From assembly GCA_027484165.1 (NCBI GenBank), contig JAIXWH010000011.1:1-43110 (forward strand): a stretch of 43,110 nt of DNA, in the 5' to 3' direction. This stretch comes from Chitinophagaceae bacterium. GTDB taxonomy: Bacteria; Bacteroidota; Bacteroidia; Chitinophagales; Chitinophagaceae. Positions 1 through 8,483 of the stretch are shown here, piece by piece. The notes beneath the pieces were generated by a model. It was not told the origin of the DNA. It searched no databases and worked only from the letters and a program-made list of their open reading frames with translations. The position numbers were made by a program, and so were the translations under genes. Position 1 is the stretch's first letter. Each line of letters opens with the position of its first letter.

Positions 1-26
1 TAGCCCACCATTTAAATGGTGGGCTA
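1..26 (-). terminator. Perfect palindromic hairpin, likely terminator of the dacB-like gene
   Basis: The first 26 bases form a perfect 13+13 inverted repeat with a GC-rich outer stem (TAGCCCACC pairing with GGTGGGCTA) and an AT-only centre. It lies 20 bp beyond the stop codon of the minus-strand carboxypeptidase gene, where a terminator is expected. The T-run that would follow on the minus strand lies outside the window, so the direction is inferred. It could be bidirectional and also serve an unseen convergent gene. Confidence 0.6.
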
Positions 27-46
27 GCAATATCATCTGTCAAATC

Positions 47-1402
47 TCAATTCTTCTCCCTCACCTCATGCAAATATTTCTCTATCGCTTTCCTAATTGC
101 TCTTGACGACCCCTGATAATTATTCAGCATCACAGAAAAAATCAACTGCTTATTTTTCTTTGTTGTCATAAAGCCACTTAAAGAAAAATTATTGCTCAAT
201 GAACCCGTCTTCGCATAAATAAAGGAGCTGTCGCTGATAAAATAGTTTTTCAAAGTTCCGGCACCTCCGGTAGGTAGGATGTATTTTAGTTTTTCAATTC
301 CAAAATCTTGTTGCATTTTATTGATGATGTATACAAAATCTTTCGGACTGAATAAATTGTACCTGCTCAAGCCACTACCATCAACCCATCTGGGTGTTTG
401 TGGAATATCTTTCAAATCTGATTTTAATAAAGTGTCTATGATTTGTTCCTCATTAAAAACACCCAACATTTTATTGCTTATCATCAATAAAGTCTGCTCC
501 GCATAAAAATTATCGCTCCGCCACATCATTAATCTAAAAACAGAATCACTTCGCTGAGAGTATTTAGGTGTAAACTCTTTTCTGTTGATTTTGTTTTTTT
601 GTTGAATGGTTGGTGAATGATATATGGAGTGCTGATATATCATCGCTCCGGTTTGTATCCCAAAAGTTTCAAAAGGTATTTCCTGCGTAAATGATTTTAG
701 TTTATTGTTCACCGTTACTATAAAATGATTTGTTCCGGGAATACGCTCAATTTCATTTTCTGTTAAAGACAAATCTGTTTTTTTTGTCAACAAAAAATTA
801 GGAACATCTGTATTCATTACCGCTAAATCATAAGCAAAGCTGTCTTTTAGCAGATTTGTTTTCTTTACCCATTCCAGCCTTAATACATTTCCACAAACCG
901 GCAATACACTTTTTTGTGGCATGTAGCTCTCTTGTACATCATCCCATGCCCAGCCTTTACCGTAAGGTGTTACATCCGATTGCGGTTCAATGATTACAAT
1001 AGGTAGTTTGCTGGCGTTTAAAAAATCATGTGCTGGCTGTAACGCAAAATCTTTATGTAAATAGGTTGGATCGCCTGTGGGCAAAACAAATAAAGTATCT
1101 CTTTCTATTTTATATTCAACTCCCGGAATGCTGTCTCCTAGGTATTTCAATCCGGCATAGAGTGTAAATAATTTAGTGGTGCTTGCAGGAATAAAATATT
1201 TTTCAGCGTTGTAGTTATAAATATATTTTCCTGTTGAAGGCTGATAAATACTGAGTCCTAAATGCCCCGAATTAATCAAGCTGTCCTTTAATAAATCGTT
1301 TTTTATTTCTTCTTTCAAAATATTTCTGGAGGAACGGCAAGAGGTGAGGAGAACAAAACCTCCAAAAAGACATTGTAGAAATATAATTTTAAGCTTTTGC
1401 AT
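47..1402 (-). CDS. dacB: D-alanyl-D-alanine carboxypeptidase/endopeptidase, PBP4 (DacB) family, lipoprotein
   Basis: Class C penicillin-binding protein that trims or cleaves D-Ala cross-links of peptidoglycan. All three active-site motifs are visible: STTK at residues 74-77 (Ser74 nucleophile, Lys77), SDN at 296-298, and KTG at 398-400 followed by the usual SLSNN; DGSGLSR at 341-347 is also typical of the family. The 451-residue length fits PBP4 (S13 peptidase). The N-terminus has a hydrophobic signal ending in the lipobox LTSC, with Cys22 as the predicted lipidated residue, so the enzyme is probably anchored in the outer membrane facing the periplasm. The start is an ATG at 1402. It lies 234 bp downstream of the arginase-like gene on the same strand and is followed by a strong hairpin, so it is probably transcribed alone. 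Family assignment is secure; the precise activity (endo- or carboxypeptidase) is not shown by sequence. Confidence 0.93.
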   Translation of the reverse strand: MQKLKIIFLQCLFGGFVLLTSCRSSRNILKEEIKNDLLKDSLINSGHLGLSIYQPSTGKYIYNYNAEKYFIPASTTKLFTLYAGLKYLGDSIPGVEYKIERDTLFVLPTGDPTYLHKDFALQPAHDFLNASKLPIVIIEPQSDVTPYGKGWAWDDVQESYMPQKSVLPVCGNVLRLEWVKKTNLLKDSFAYDLAVMNTDVPNFLLTKKTDLSLTENEIERIPGTNHFIVTVNNKLKSFTQEIPFETFGIQTGAMIYQHSIYHSPTIQQKNKINRKEFTPKYSQRSDSVFRLMMWRSDNFYAEQTLLMISNKMLGVFNEEQIIDTLLKSDLKDIPQTPRWVDGSGLSRYNLFSPKDFVYIINKMQQDFGIEKLKYILPTGGAGTLKNYFISDSSFIYAKTGSLSNNFSLSGFMTTKKNKQLIFSVMLNNYQGSSRAIRKAIEKYLHEVREKN

Positions 1403-1416
1403 AAGGGAATTTTTAT

Positions 1417-1612
1417 GTTCAAAAGGTTCAGTAGGTTTAAAATGTTTAAAAGTTCAAATTAACCATTGTACTATGAGTATTTTAATAAACAACAAACAAT
1501 AAACAACAAACAATAAACAACAAACAAAAAACAACAAACAAAAAAAATATCAAATCAACCTTTTGAACTGATTGAACCTCTGAAACCTTTGAAATATCTG
1601 AAACCTTTTTAC
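1417..1612. repeat. Composite low-complexity intergenic repeat
   Basis: This non-coding gap between two minus-strand genes holds a 14-bp tandem repeat, unit TAAACAACAAACAA, in four copies (1486-1499, 1500-1513, 1514-1527, and 1528-1541 with one change). It is bracketed by imperfect TTCAAAAGG/TTCAG-type decamer repeats. The left arm GTTCAAAAGGTT (1417-1428) recurs as its exact inverse AACCTTTTGAAC at 1557-1568, followed by more GAAACCTTTGAA-like units to 1612. From memory, similar TTCAAAGG-type repeats are common between genes in Bacteroidota. No function can be read from them. Confidence 0.7.
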
Positions 1613-1636
1613 CAATCAACCACTCAGCTGATACCC

Positions 1637-2767
1637 CTAACTCACTCTCTCCTGTGCCCTCAACCATCTCTCCGGCATTTCATTAGTGCTCGCTTTTAAA
1701 TAATCTTTGTACGAACAAGCAATGAATTTTTTATCAGGCATCTGCATCCACCAGCGATTGCTTTTTTTGCTTTGAAGGAAAATAGTATCAACATCATTAA
1801 AATAAGTATGATATTCATTGAATTTACTTACTTCGTTAATGTTTGCCTCTTGTTTTTTTCTGTAAACACCATCAATGAAATACCATATCATTTGTGCAAT
1901 CTGTTTGGCAGTCATTTCTTTATCATCAGTCGAGGATTGATAACCATAAATACCAAAGCTGCTCAGGTTTGAACTTAAGCCTGCATATTGCGATAACGTG
2001 CATGCCTGTTCGCCGTTTAGTCCATTTGGACTCTGAAGGTTTGATGGAGCAACACTGTTTTTGAGTGAAGAAATATCAAAACTAACCAGGTGTGAATTTC
2101 TGATTACAGGCTCCATTTCCTCAATGTCTTCTTTCACAACACCCACCCTGTAACAATCAAACCTTAATTTATCCATAGTTTCCAGCAATTGCGGATGAAC
2201 AAAGTAGCTTTGAAAACCAATATGATTGTAATGTCTAACCATATTAGGTTCAACAGTAAGCATGTCCAGTAAAAAACTGTCATTTTTGAAAACACTATCA
2301 CCTCTCAAATCTATTAACGCATCAATACAAGTAGCTTCGATGATTTGATTCATTGCCTTATAGGCATTGTATTGCGCTATTGTGATATCATGAGAACCCC
2401 CAAGAATAATCACTGTTTTGTTTTTTTCAAACAACTCTACCAATACAGCTTGGAGTGCAGCATAGCTATCTTTAAGTTCGGCTCCGGTCTTTATATTCCC
2501 CAGATCTACAATTTTAACATCCGAATGCCAGCAGAACAATTGATATAATTGCTTTCTGATTTTATCTGGCGCATCATGATTAATGTGCTCTAAACCTAAT
2601 CCTCTCGATTCGCCAATACCCACTAATACAATATCTGCATGTTCAATGTCAGGAATTTCGTTTTCATGAATGCTGATATGCTTTGCAAACTGACCTTCTG
2701 TAAAAACCTGGTCATTAATGGTTTGCTGCATATTAACAGGGGAGAGAAAATCAATAAGATCTTGCAT
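1637..2767 (-). CDS. Arginase-fold protein annotated in relatives as formimidoylglutamase; metal ligands degenerate
   Basis: Ureohydrolase-superfamily protein of about 376 residues. The conserved segments are recognisable: GGSHD (canonical GGDHS), DALID (canonical DAHxD) and SFDIS (canonical SFDxD), followed by the PNGL...AGLSS region that, from memory, is typical of the Bacteroidota family called formimidoylglutamase. Numbered from the ATG, His126, Asp149, Asp153 and Asp231 are kept, but the second-motif His is Leu151 and the second Asp of motif three is Ser233. Two of the six usual manganese ligands are therefore missing, and catalysis as HutG is doubtful. No histidine-degradation genes are nearby. 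I prefer the ATG at 2767 over an in-frame GTG at 2782, because a perfect -7 box (TAGGTTTG, 2782-2789) covers the GTG and would put the transcript start near 2776. It is divergent from the korA-like gene. A non-enzymatic or altered role is possible. Confidence 0.75.
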   Translation of the reverse strand: MQDLIDFLSPVNMQQTINDQVFTEGQFAKHISIHENEIPDIEHADIVLVGIGESRGLGLEHINHDAPDKIRKQLYQLFCWHSDVKIVDLGNIKTGAELKDSYAALQAVLVELFEKNKTVIILGGSHDITIAQYNAYKAMNQIIEATCIDALIDLRGDSVFKNDSFLLDMLTVEPNMVRHYNHIGFQSYFVHPQLLETMDKLRFDCYRVGVVKEDIEEMEPVIRNSHLVSFDISSLKNSVAPSNLQSPNGLNGEQACTLSQYAGLSSNLSSFGIYGYQSSTDDKEMTAKQIAQMIWYFIDGVYRKKQEANINEVSKFNEYHTYFNDVDTIFLQSKKSNRWWMQMPDKKFIACSYKDYLKASTNEMPERWLRAQERVS

Positions 2768-2781
2768 GAAATTAGTTTTCA

Positions 2782-2789
2782 CAAACCTA
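2782..2789 (-). promoter_or_regulatory. Bacteroidota -7 box TAGGTTTG for the arginase-fold gene
   Basis: On the minus strand this is an exact match to the Bacteroidota primary-sigma -7 consensus TAnnTTTG. It ends 14 nt before the ATG at 2767, predicting a leader of about 10 nt. No well-spaced -33 TTG was found, so the promoter call rests on the -7 box and position. Confidence 0.5.
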
Positions 2790-2856
2790 ACTCATTCAAC
2801 GGAATTCCTTATTAAGAATCGTTGATTTTTTATCTTTAAACTATAATTCAATTCAG

Positions 2857-2864
2857 TAACTTTG
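2857..2864 (+). promoter_or_regulatory. Bacteroidota -7 box TAACTTTG for the korA-like gene
   Basis: Exact match to TAnnTTTG on the plus strand, 32 nt before the ATG at 2897. The predicted transcript start is near 2870, with a leader of roughly 27 nt. It faces the -7 box of the divergent arginase-fold gene about 70 bp away. No good -33 element is visible. Confidence 0.5.
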
Positions 2865-2896
2865 CCATCAATTAATAAATATATAACCGACAAGGG

Positions 2897-4741
2897 ATGG
2901 CAGCTCAACAAGAAATTTTACAAGAGGTAGTAATAAAATTTGCTGGCGACAGTGGAGATGGTATGCAGTTGACTGGCAGCCAGTTTACTAATAACACTGC
3001 ACTTCTTGGATTAGACTTGGCTACATTTCCTGATTTCCCAGCTGAAATCCGCGCCCCAATAGGAACACTTCCAGGTGTTAGCGGATATCAATTAAGATTC
3101 AGCAGCGATAGAATTTATACTCCTGGAGACGAATGCGATGTATTAGTAGCGATGAATGCCGCTGCTTTGAAAGTGAATTTGAAAGCCTTGAAGAAAGGAG
3201 GGATCATTATCGCTAATATTGATGGATTTGATGCTAAAAATTTACGACTGGCAAACTACCAAGAAGGTGTAAACCCCATTGAGAATAATAGTTTAGAAGG
3301 TTATGAGGTCATCAAAATGGATGTTACTAAAATGACCAGAGAAGCGTTGAAAGATTTCACAATGGGAACCAAAGAAAAAGACAGGGCAAAAAATATGTTT
3401 GTTCTTGGATTTTTATATTGGATGTACAATAGAGATATGGATAATACCGTAACTTTTTTGAAAGATAAATTTTCAAAAAAAGCAGATATCCTTGAAAGCA
3501 ATATCAAAGTTCTTCAGGCAGGCTATAATTATGCAGATACCACCGAAACATTTACCAGTAGATTTTCTGTAGCCAAAGCTAAAATGGAACCTGGAGTTTA
3601 TCGTTCTATCATGGGTAATCAGGCTCTTGCTTATGGACTGATTGCTGCTTCTCAAAAAAGTGGACTGCCATTGTTCTTAGGAAGTTACCCAATCACACCT
3701 GCTTCAGACATTTTACACGAATTAAGTCGACATAAATCTTTTGGAATAAAAACTTTTCAGGCAGAAGATGAAATTGCTGCTATTACTGCGTCTATTGGTG
3801 CCAGTTACGGCGGAAATATTGGCGTAACTACAACATCTGGTCCGGGTATGGCATTGAAAGCTGAAGCGATGGGATTGGCTGTGATGCTAGAGCTTCCTTT
3901 AGTGATATGTGACATACAAAGAGGTGGACCAAGCACCGGGCTGCCAACCAAAACAGAACAAAGTGATTTGTTGCAGGCTTATTACGGAAGAAACGGAGAG
4001 TGTCCGATGCCGGTTATCGCTTCTGCTACTCCGAGCGACTGTTTTGACGTGGCTTTTGAAGCTGTAAGAATAGCAATACAACACATGACTCCTGTTATTT
4101 TATTGAGTGATGGATACATTGCAAATGGTGCAGAACCATGGAAGTTTCCTCAATCCAATAATATTCCTGAGATACAAACATCATTTAAAACATCACTTTC
4201 TGAAGGTGAAGAAAAGTTTCAACCTTACTCAAGGGATGAAAAATTAGCACGACCATGGGTAATTCCAGGCACACAAGGGTTTGAACACAGAATTGGCGGC
4301 TTGGAAAAACAAAATATTACTGGCAATATCAGTTACGATCCCGAGAATCATCAAACAATGGTTAATATTCGTCAGGAAAAAGTGGATCAAATTGCAAACC
4401 ATATTCCTCTTCAAAAAATTGACAGCGGCGCTGAGAAAGGAAAAGTTTTAGTGCTAGGATGGGGAAGCACTTATGGCGCAATAAAGAGCGCTTGTTTGGA
4501 GCTACAACAAAAAGGAATAGAGGTTTCGCATGCACATCTCCGTTACATCAGACCTTTCCCTAAAAACTTAGGAGACATCATCAATAACTTCGATAAAGTA
4601 TTGATACCAGAAATCAATAACGGTCAACTAATCAAAATTATTAGAGATCAATATTTAGTAGATGCAAAGGGCTACAATAAAGTAATGGGTGTTCCAATCA
4701 CTAAAGGTGAGTTGATAACTAAAATAAAAGAGTTATTGTAA
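2897..4741 (+). CDS. korA: 2-oxoacid:acceptor (2-oxoglutarate:ferredoxin) oxidoreductase, fused gamma/alpha subunit
   Basis: Large subunit of a ferredoxin-dependent 2-oxoacid oxidoreductase, which converts a 2-oxoacid (2-oxoglutarate is the usual substrate of this subtype) and CoA to acyl-CoA, CO2 and reduced ferredoxin. The 614-residue chain has an N-terminal gamma domain (about residues 1-200, opening with the GDSGDGMQLTG segment at 17-27), then the alpha pyrimidine-binding domain with the PITPASDIL motif and the GGPSTGLPTKTEQSDL segment, and a C-terminal transketolase-like domain. This is the usual gamma-alpha fusion size. The ATG at 2897 is preceded by a -7 box. The thiamine-diphosphate-binding beta subunit (korB), normally next door, is absent: the next gene is convergent and only 9 bp away. 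Either beta is encoded elsewhere or the partner is unusual. Substrate is inferred from the family. Confidence 0.88.
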   Translation: MAAQQEILQEVVIKFAGDSGDGMQLTGSQFTNNTALLGLDLATFPDFPAEIRAPIGTLPGVSGYQLRFSSDRIYTPGDECDVLVAMNAAALKVNLKALKKGGIIIANIDGFDAKNLRLANYQEGVNPIENNSLEGYEVIKMDVTKMTREALKDFTMGTKEKDRAKNMFVLGFLYWMYNRDMDNTVTFLKDKFSKKADILESNIKVLQAGYNYADTTETFTSRFSVAKAKMEPGVYRSIMGNQALAYGLIAASQKSGLPLFLGSYPITPASDILHELSRHKSFGIKTFQAEDEIAAITASIGASYGGNIGVTTTSGPGMALKAEAMGLAVMLELPLVICDIQRGGPSTGLPTKTEQSDLLQAYYGRNGECPMPVIASATPSDCFDVAFEAVRIAIQHMTPVILLSDGYIANGAEPWKFPQSNNIPEIQTSFKTSLSEGEEKFQPYSRDEKLARPWVIPGTQGFEHRIGGLEKQNITGNISYDPENHQTMVNIRQEKVDQIANHIPLQKIDSGAEKGKVLVLGWGSTYGAIKSACLELQQKGIEVSHAHLRYIRPFPKNLGDIINNFDKVLIPEINNGQLIKIIRDQYLVDAKGYNKVMGVPITKGELITKIKELL

Positions 4742-4750
4742 ATTAGTTTC

Positions 4751-5701
4751 TTAATCTCTAATTCTAGCTCTTCCTAAGGTTAGAGATATCTTGAAATTAA
4801 ATGAGAAATAACTATCATTTTGATCAGGACTTCCACGTTTAGAACCTGGGCCCATTTTATGATAATCATCATTAATCTCATATTGTCTGTCCGACAAAGC
4901 AACTGCATTTCTCAATTTCGTACCTGAAAAATAGTTTTCGTAAACTGTCGGATCGATATAGTTAGTGCTGCAATCATCAAGATAGTCAGTACTCAAAACT
5001 CTGTACACAAATTCTGCTCTCATGTTTATAAGTGGAGAAACTTCGTATTTCAAACCTAATCCCAAAGGATAATTCATTTGTCTTAACTTATAAATCGGTC
5101 TGTCGGGATATTCAGCAAATCCTTGACCTTCAGTACTCAATGGTTGTAAATCTACAAGGTTGTTACCCAATTTTGCTTTAGGATTAAAAGAAAAAGATCC
5201 AATACCTGCGAGTAAATATGGTGAAAATTTAGGTGGTTCATTTTCACTTTCTCCCCAATTAATAAAAATAAACAGTGGATGTATTTCTGCAAGGAGAGAC
5301 AATTCAGTAATCGAACTTTCAAAATTTAAATTTCTATGATACCTCGCAGATGCAGGATCGTTTGTATTTGCAAAAGATTTTAAAACTTGATCATTTGCAG
5401 AAACTTTTCCAAAAGTTGCCTCAAATCTTAATCCTACAGCTTGCCTGTAGTTTACTCCGAAGAATCCACCAAATGCTAACTGATTATATCCCATGTTGAG
5501 ATCCTTAGTGAATTTTTTACCAATCCCAGCTTTACCACCTAAATCAGTAAAACAATTCATGACACCAACAGAAGCACCAACTTCGTAAGTAATTGGAGCA
5601 TCATAGTAATTATCATTGTAAAAATAATATTGAGCATTAGCATTATTACTTGTTCCAAAACAAATGGAGACAATGGCGATTATTAAAAGATACCTTTTCA
5701 T
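4751..5701 (-). CDS. DUF6089-type outer-membrane beta-barrel protein
   Basis: A 316-residue protein with a cleavable-looking signal peptide (hydrophobic residues 4-16, ending near ANAQ at about 24). The body is rich in aromatic and glycine residues in alternating beta-strand patterns (for example SPYLLAGIGSFSF and YPLGLGLKYEVSPLINMRAEFVYR), and the C-terminal strand reads FSFNFKISLTLG. This is the appearance of DUF6089 and other small OmpA-like barrels common in Bacteroidota. It probably sits in the outer membrane; no substrate or activity can be inferred. The ATG at 5701 gives an intact signal peptide. It appears monocistronic: nth upstream on the same strand is 84 bp away, and the korA-like gene is convergent with a 9-bp gap. 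Confidence 0.7.
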   Translation of the reverse strand: MKRYLLIIAIVSICFGTSNNANAQYYFYNDNYYDAPITYEVGASVGVMNCFTDLGGKAGIGKKFTKDLNMGYNQLAFGGFFGVNYRQAVGLRFEATFGKVSANDQVLKSFANTNDPASARYHRNLNFESSITELSLLAEIHPLFIFINWGESENEPPKFSPYLLAGIGSFSFNPKAKLGNNLVDLQPLSTEGQGFAEYPDRPIYKLRQMNYPLGLGLKYEVSPLINMRAEFVYRVLSTDYLDDCSTNYIDPTVYENYFSGTKLRNAVALSDRQYEINDDYHKMGPGSKRGSPDQNDSYFSFNFKISLTLGRARIRD

Positions 5702-5785
5702 CTACTTTTATAATTATTTGCTGATTTTATTAATAATACAACACAAATTAAGCAAATTTTATTCAATAAATTTCATGACATAAGA

Positions 5786-6418
5786 TTATTTATTGTAAAA
5801 AGCGCAAGCTTCTTTGATACCACAATCTTCACATTTGGGATTTCGGGCAGTACAAATATATCTTCCATGTAATATTAACCAATGATGAGCTATATGTATC
5901 TGCTCTTTTGGGATGTGTTTTATGAGTTGTTTTTCTGTTGCTAATGGAGTTTTTGCTCCTTTTGTTAGCCCTATTCGGGCACTAACTCTAAAAACGTGAG
6001 TATCAACTGCCATATTGGGTTGGTTATCCAAAACCGATGTAATCACATTAGCTGTTTTTCGACCTACACCTGGCAATTTAACCAACTCTAATACTTTTAA
6101 AGGTATTTCGCCTCCATAAACTTCCTCTAGCATTTTTGCCATCCCAATTAAATGTTTTGCTTTATTATTTGGATAGGAAATACTCTTTATTAGATTAAAA
6201 ACATCATCAAATTCTGCTTTGGAAAGACTTTTAGAATTTGGAAATACTTTGAAAAGAGATGGAGTAACCATGTTTACCCGCTTATCAGTGCATTGAGCGG
6301 ATAATATCACAGCTACTAATAATTCAAAAGGGGTATGGTAAAGCAATTCTGTTTCAGCCTGAGGCATCTTTGAATTGAAAAAATCTAGAATAAAGCGATA
6401 ACGTTCTTTTTTGGTCAT
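5786..6418 (-). CDS. nth: Endonuclease III (DNA glycosylase/AP lyase)
   Basis: Base-excision repair enzyme that removes oxidised pyrimidines and nicks abasic sites. The helix-hairpin-helix LPGVGRKTANV (residues 115-125) contains catalytic Lys121; catalytic Asp139 lies in VDTHVFRV. The [4Fe-4S] cluster cysteines are in the classic spacing C-x6-C-x2-C-x5-C (Cys189, 196, 199, 205). Length 210 matches the family. The start MTKKERYRFIL aligns with the start of E. coli Nth, so the ATG at 6418 is probably right. The odd point is that the T-run of a terminator-like hairpin (6419-6446) ends exactly at this ATG, leaving no separate leader. Transcription from upstream would therefore be attenuated; a promoter for nth alone is not evident. 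Confidence 0.95.
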   Translation of the reverse strand: MTKKERYRFILDFFNSKMPQAETELLYHTPFELLVAVILSAQCTDKRVNMVTPSLFKVFPNSKSLSKAEFDDVFNLIKSISYPNNKAKHLIGMAKMLEEVYGGEIPLKVLELVKLPGVGRKTANVITSVLDNQPNMAVDTHVFRVSARIGLTKGAKTPLATEKQLIKHIPKEQIHIAHHWLILHGRYICTARNPKCEDCGIKEACAFYNK

Positions 6419-6446
6419 AAAAAAACCCGATTCAATTGGAATCGGG
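6419..6446 (-). terminator. Intrinsic terminator directly abutting the nth start codon
   Basis: On the minus strand an 8-bp perfect stem (CCCGATTC pairing with GAATCGGG) with a 5-nt loop is followed by seven T residues, and the nth ATG begins at the next base. It lies 23 bp after the stop of the small gene at 6470-6709, so it should end the eno operon. Because nth starts on the T-run, it may also act as an attenuator for nth. Confidence 0.8.
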
Positions 6447-6469
6447 AAATTAAATTAAAATAGGTGATT

Positions 6470-6709
6470 TTAAGCGGGTTCAGTTATTTGTTCAAGATTT
6501 TTTTTTGAGTATTCTAATATGGAATCAATAGTATTAGCACTGGGAGAAAGATTGATTTCATCTAATTGTTGTATCTCTGCTAATAATGTTCTGTATTCTT
6601 CTTGTAGTTTCCAGTCGTTTTCCAATGCTGTTTTTATTGTATTAGATAGTTCTGTTGAAGATTCTCCATATATGAATAGCAACAAATCCTCCGTTGTCAG
6701 AGCGTACAT
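6470..6709 (-). CDS. Small conserved-looking protein of unknown function
   Basis: A 79-residue acidic, helical protein. The N-terminal part (TTEDLLLFIYGESS, then a segment like ALENDWKLQEEYRTLLAEIQQLD) resembles in layout the N-terminal helical domain of anti-sigma factors (zf-HC2 type), but it has no cysteines and no membrane segment. It is the third gene of an apparent operon after eno and the septum-initiator gene (63 bp gap), and it is closed by the terminator before nth. The good start, coding-like composition and position in a housekeeping operon argue that it is real. The anti-sigma likeness is weak inference; function unknown. Confidence 0.6.
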   Translation of the reverse strand: MYALTTEDLLLFIYGESSTELSNTIKTALENDWKLQEEYRTLLAEIQQLDEINLSPSANTIDSILEYSKKNLEQITEPA

Positions 6710-6772
6710 AAGTGTGGGGTTTAAGTTCTAAAATTATCCAAATCCGAGCTTATAAACGAGAATTGAATATTT

Positions 6773-7090
6773 TTATTGTGTGTCTTTGTTATTTTGTTGA
6801 GGTTTTACTAAAAAAAGATCCTCATTATCTTTTTTCATCATGTATTTTTCTCTCGAATAACGTTCCACGGTTCCAGCATTCAACTTTAACAGCCTTAATT
6901 CAGCTCTTGTTTCAGCTATTTGTTTGATTAACCCTTGCTCACTCTTCTGTAATTCATTTAATTTATCTTTTCTGGCTATAATTGTTCCCCAATCCTTTGG
7001 GTCAAAAAATGCCATCCAAGTAACAAAACAAATTATCGAGACAAAATACTTATTTTTTATTATTGGATAAATACGAGCCAGCATTTTCAT
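6773..7090 (-). CDS. Septum formation initiator family protein (DivIC/FtsB-like)
   Basis: A 105-residue bitopic membrane protein: a short cytoplasmic N-terminus, one transmembrane helix at about residues 14-30 (NKYFVSIICFVTWMAFF), then a coiled coil (DKLNELQKSEQGLIKQIAET and RAELRLLKLNA) and a terminal YSREKYMMKKDNEDLF segment that is characteristic of DivIC/FtsB. In other bacteria these proteins link FtsL and FtsQ at the division site. It follows eno by 50 bp; the eno-divIC/ftsB neighbourhood is widespread in bacteria. The family is clear despite its short length; the exact partner set is inferred. Confidence 0.85.
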   Translation of the reverse strand: MKMLARIYPIIKNKYFVSIICFVTWMAFFDPKDWGTIIARKDKLNELQKSEQGLIKQIAETRAELRLLKLNAGTVERYSREKYMMKKDNEDLFLVKPQQNNKDTQ

Positions 7091-7139
7091 AATGGTATGT
7101 AATTTATGAATAAATTTATTCAGAATAATTCAAAAAAAA

Positions 7140-8483
<1,344 letters not shown>

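Noticed and set aside
1486-1541. Possible CRISPR array
   Set aside because: The 14-bp units are directly tandem with no spacers, are A/C low-complexity, and no cas genes are present.
1482-1667. 61-codon minus-strand open frame over the intergenic repeat
   Set aside because: It translates the 14-bp tandem repeat and overlaps the end of the arginase-fold gene; low-complexity product with no family resemblance.
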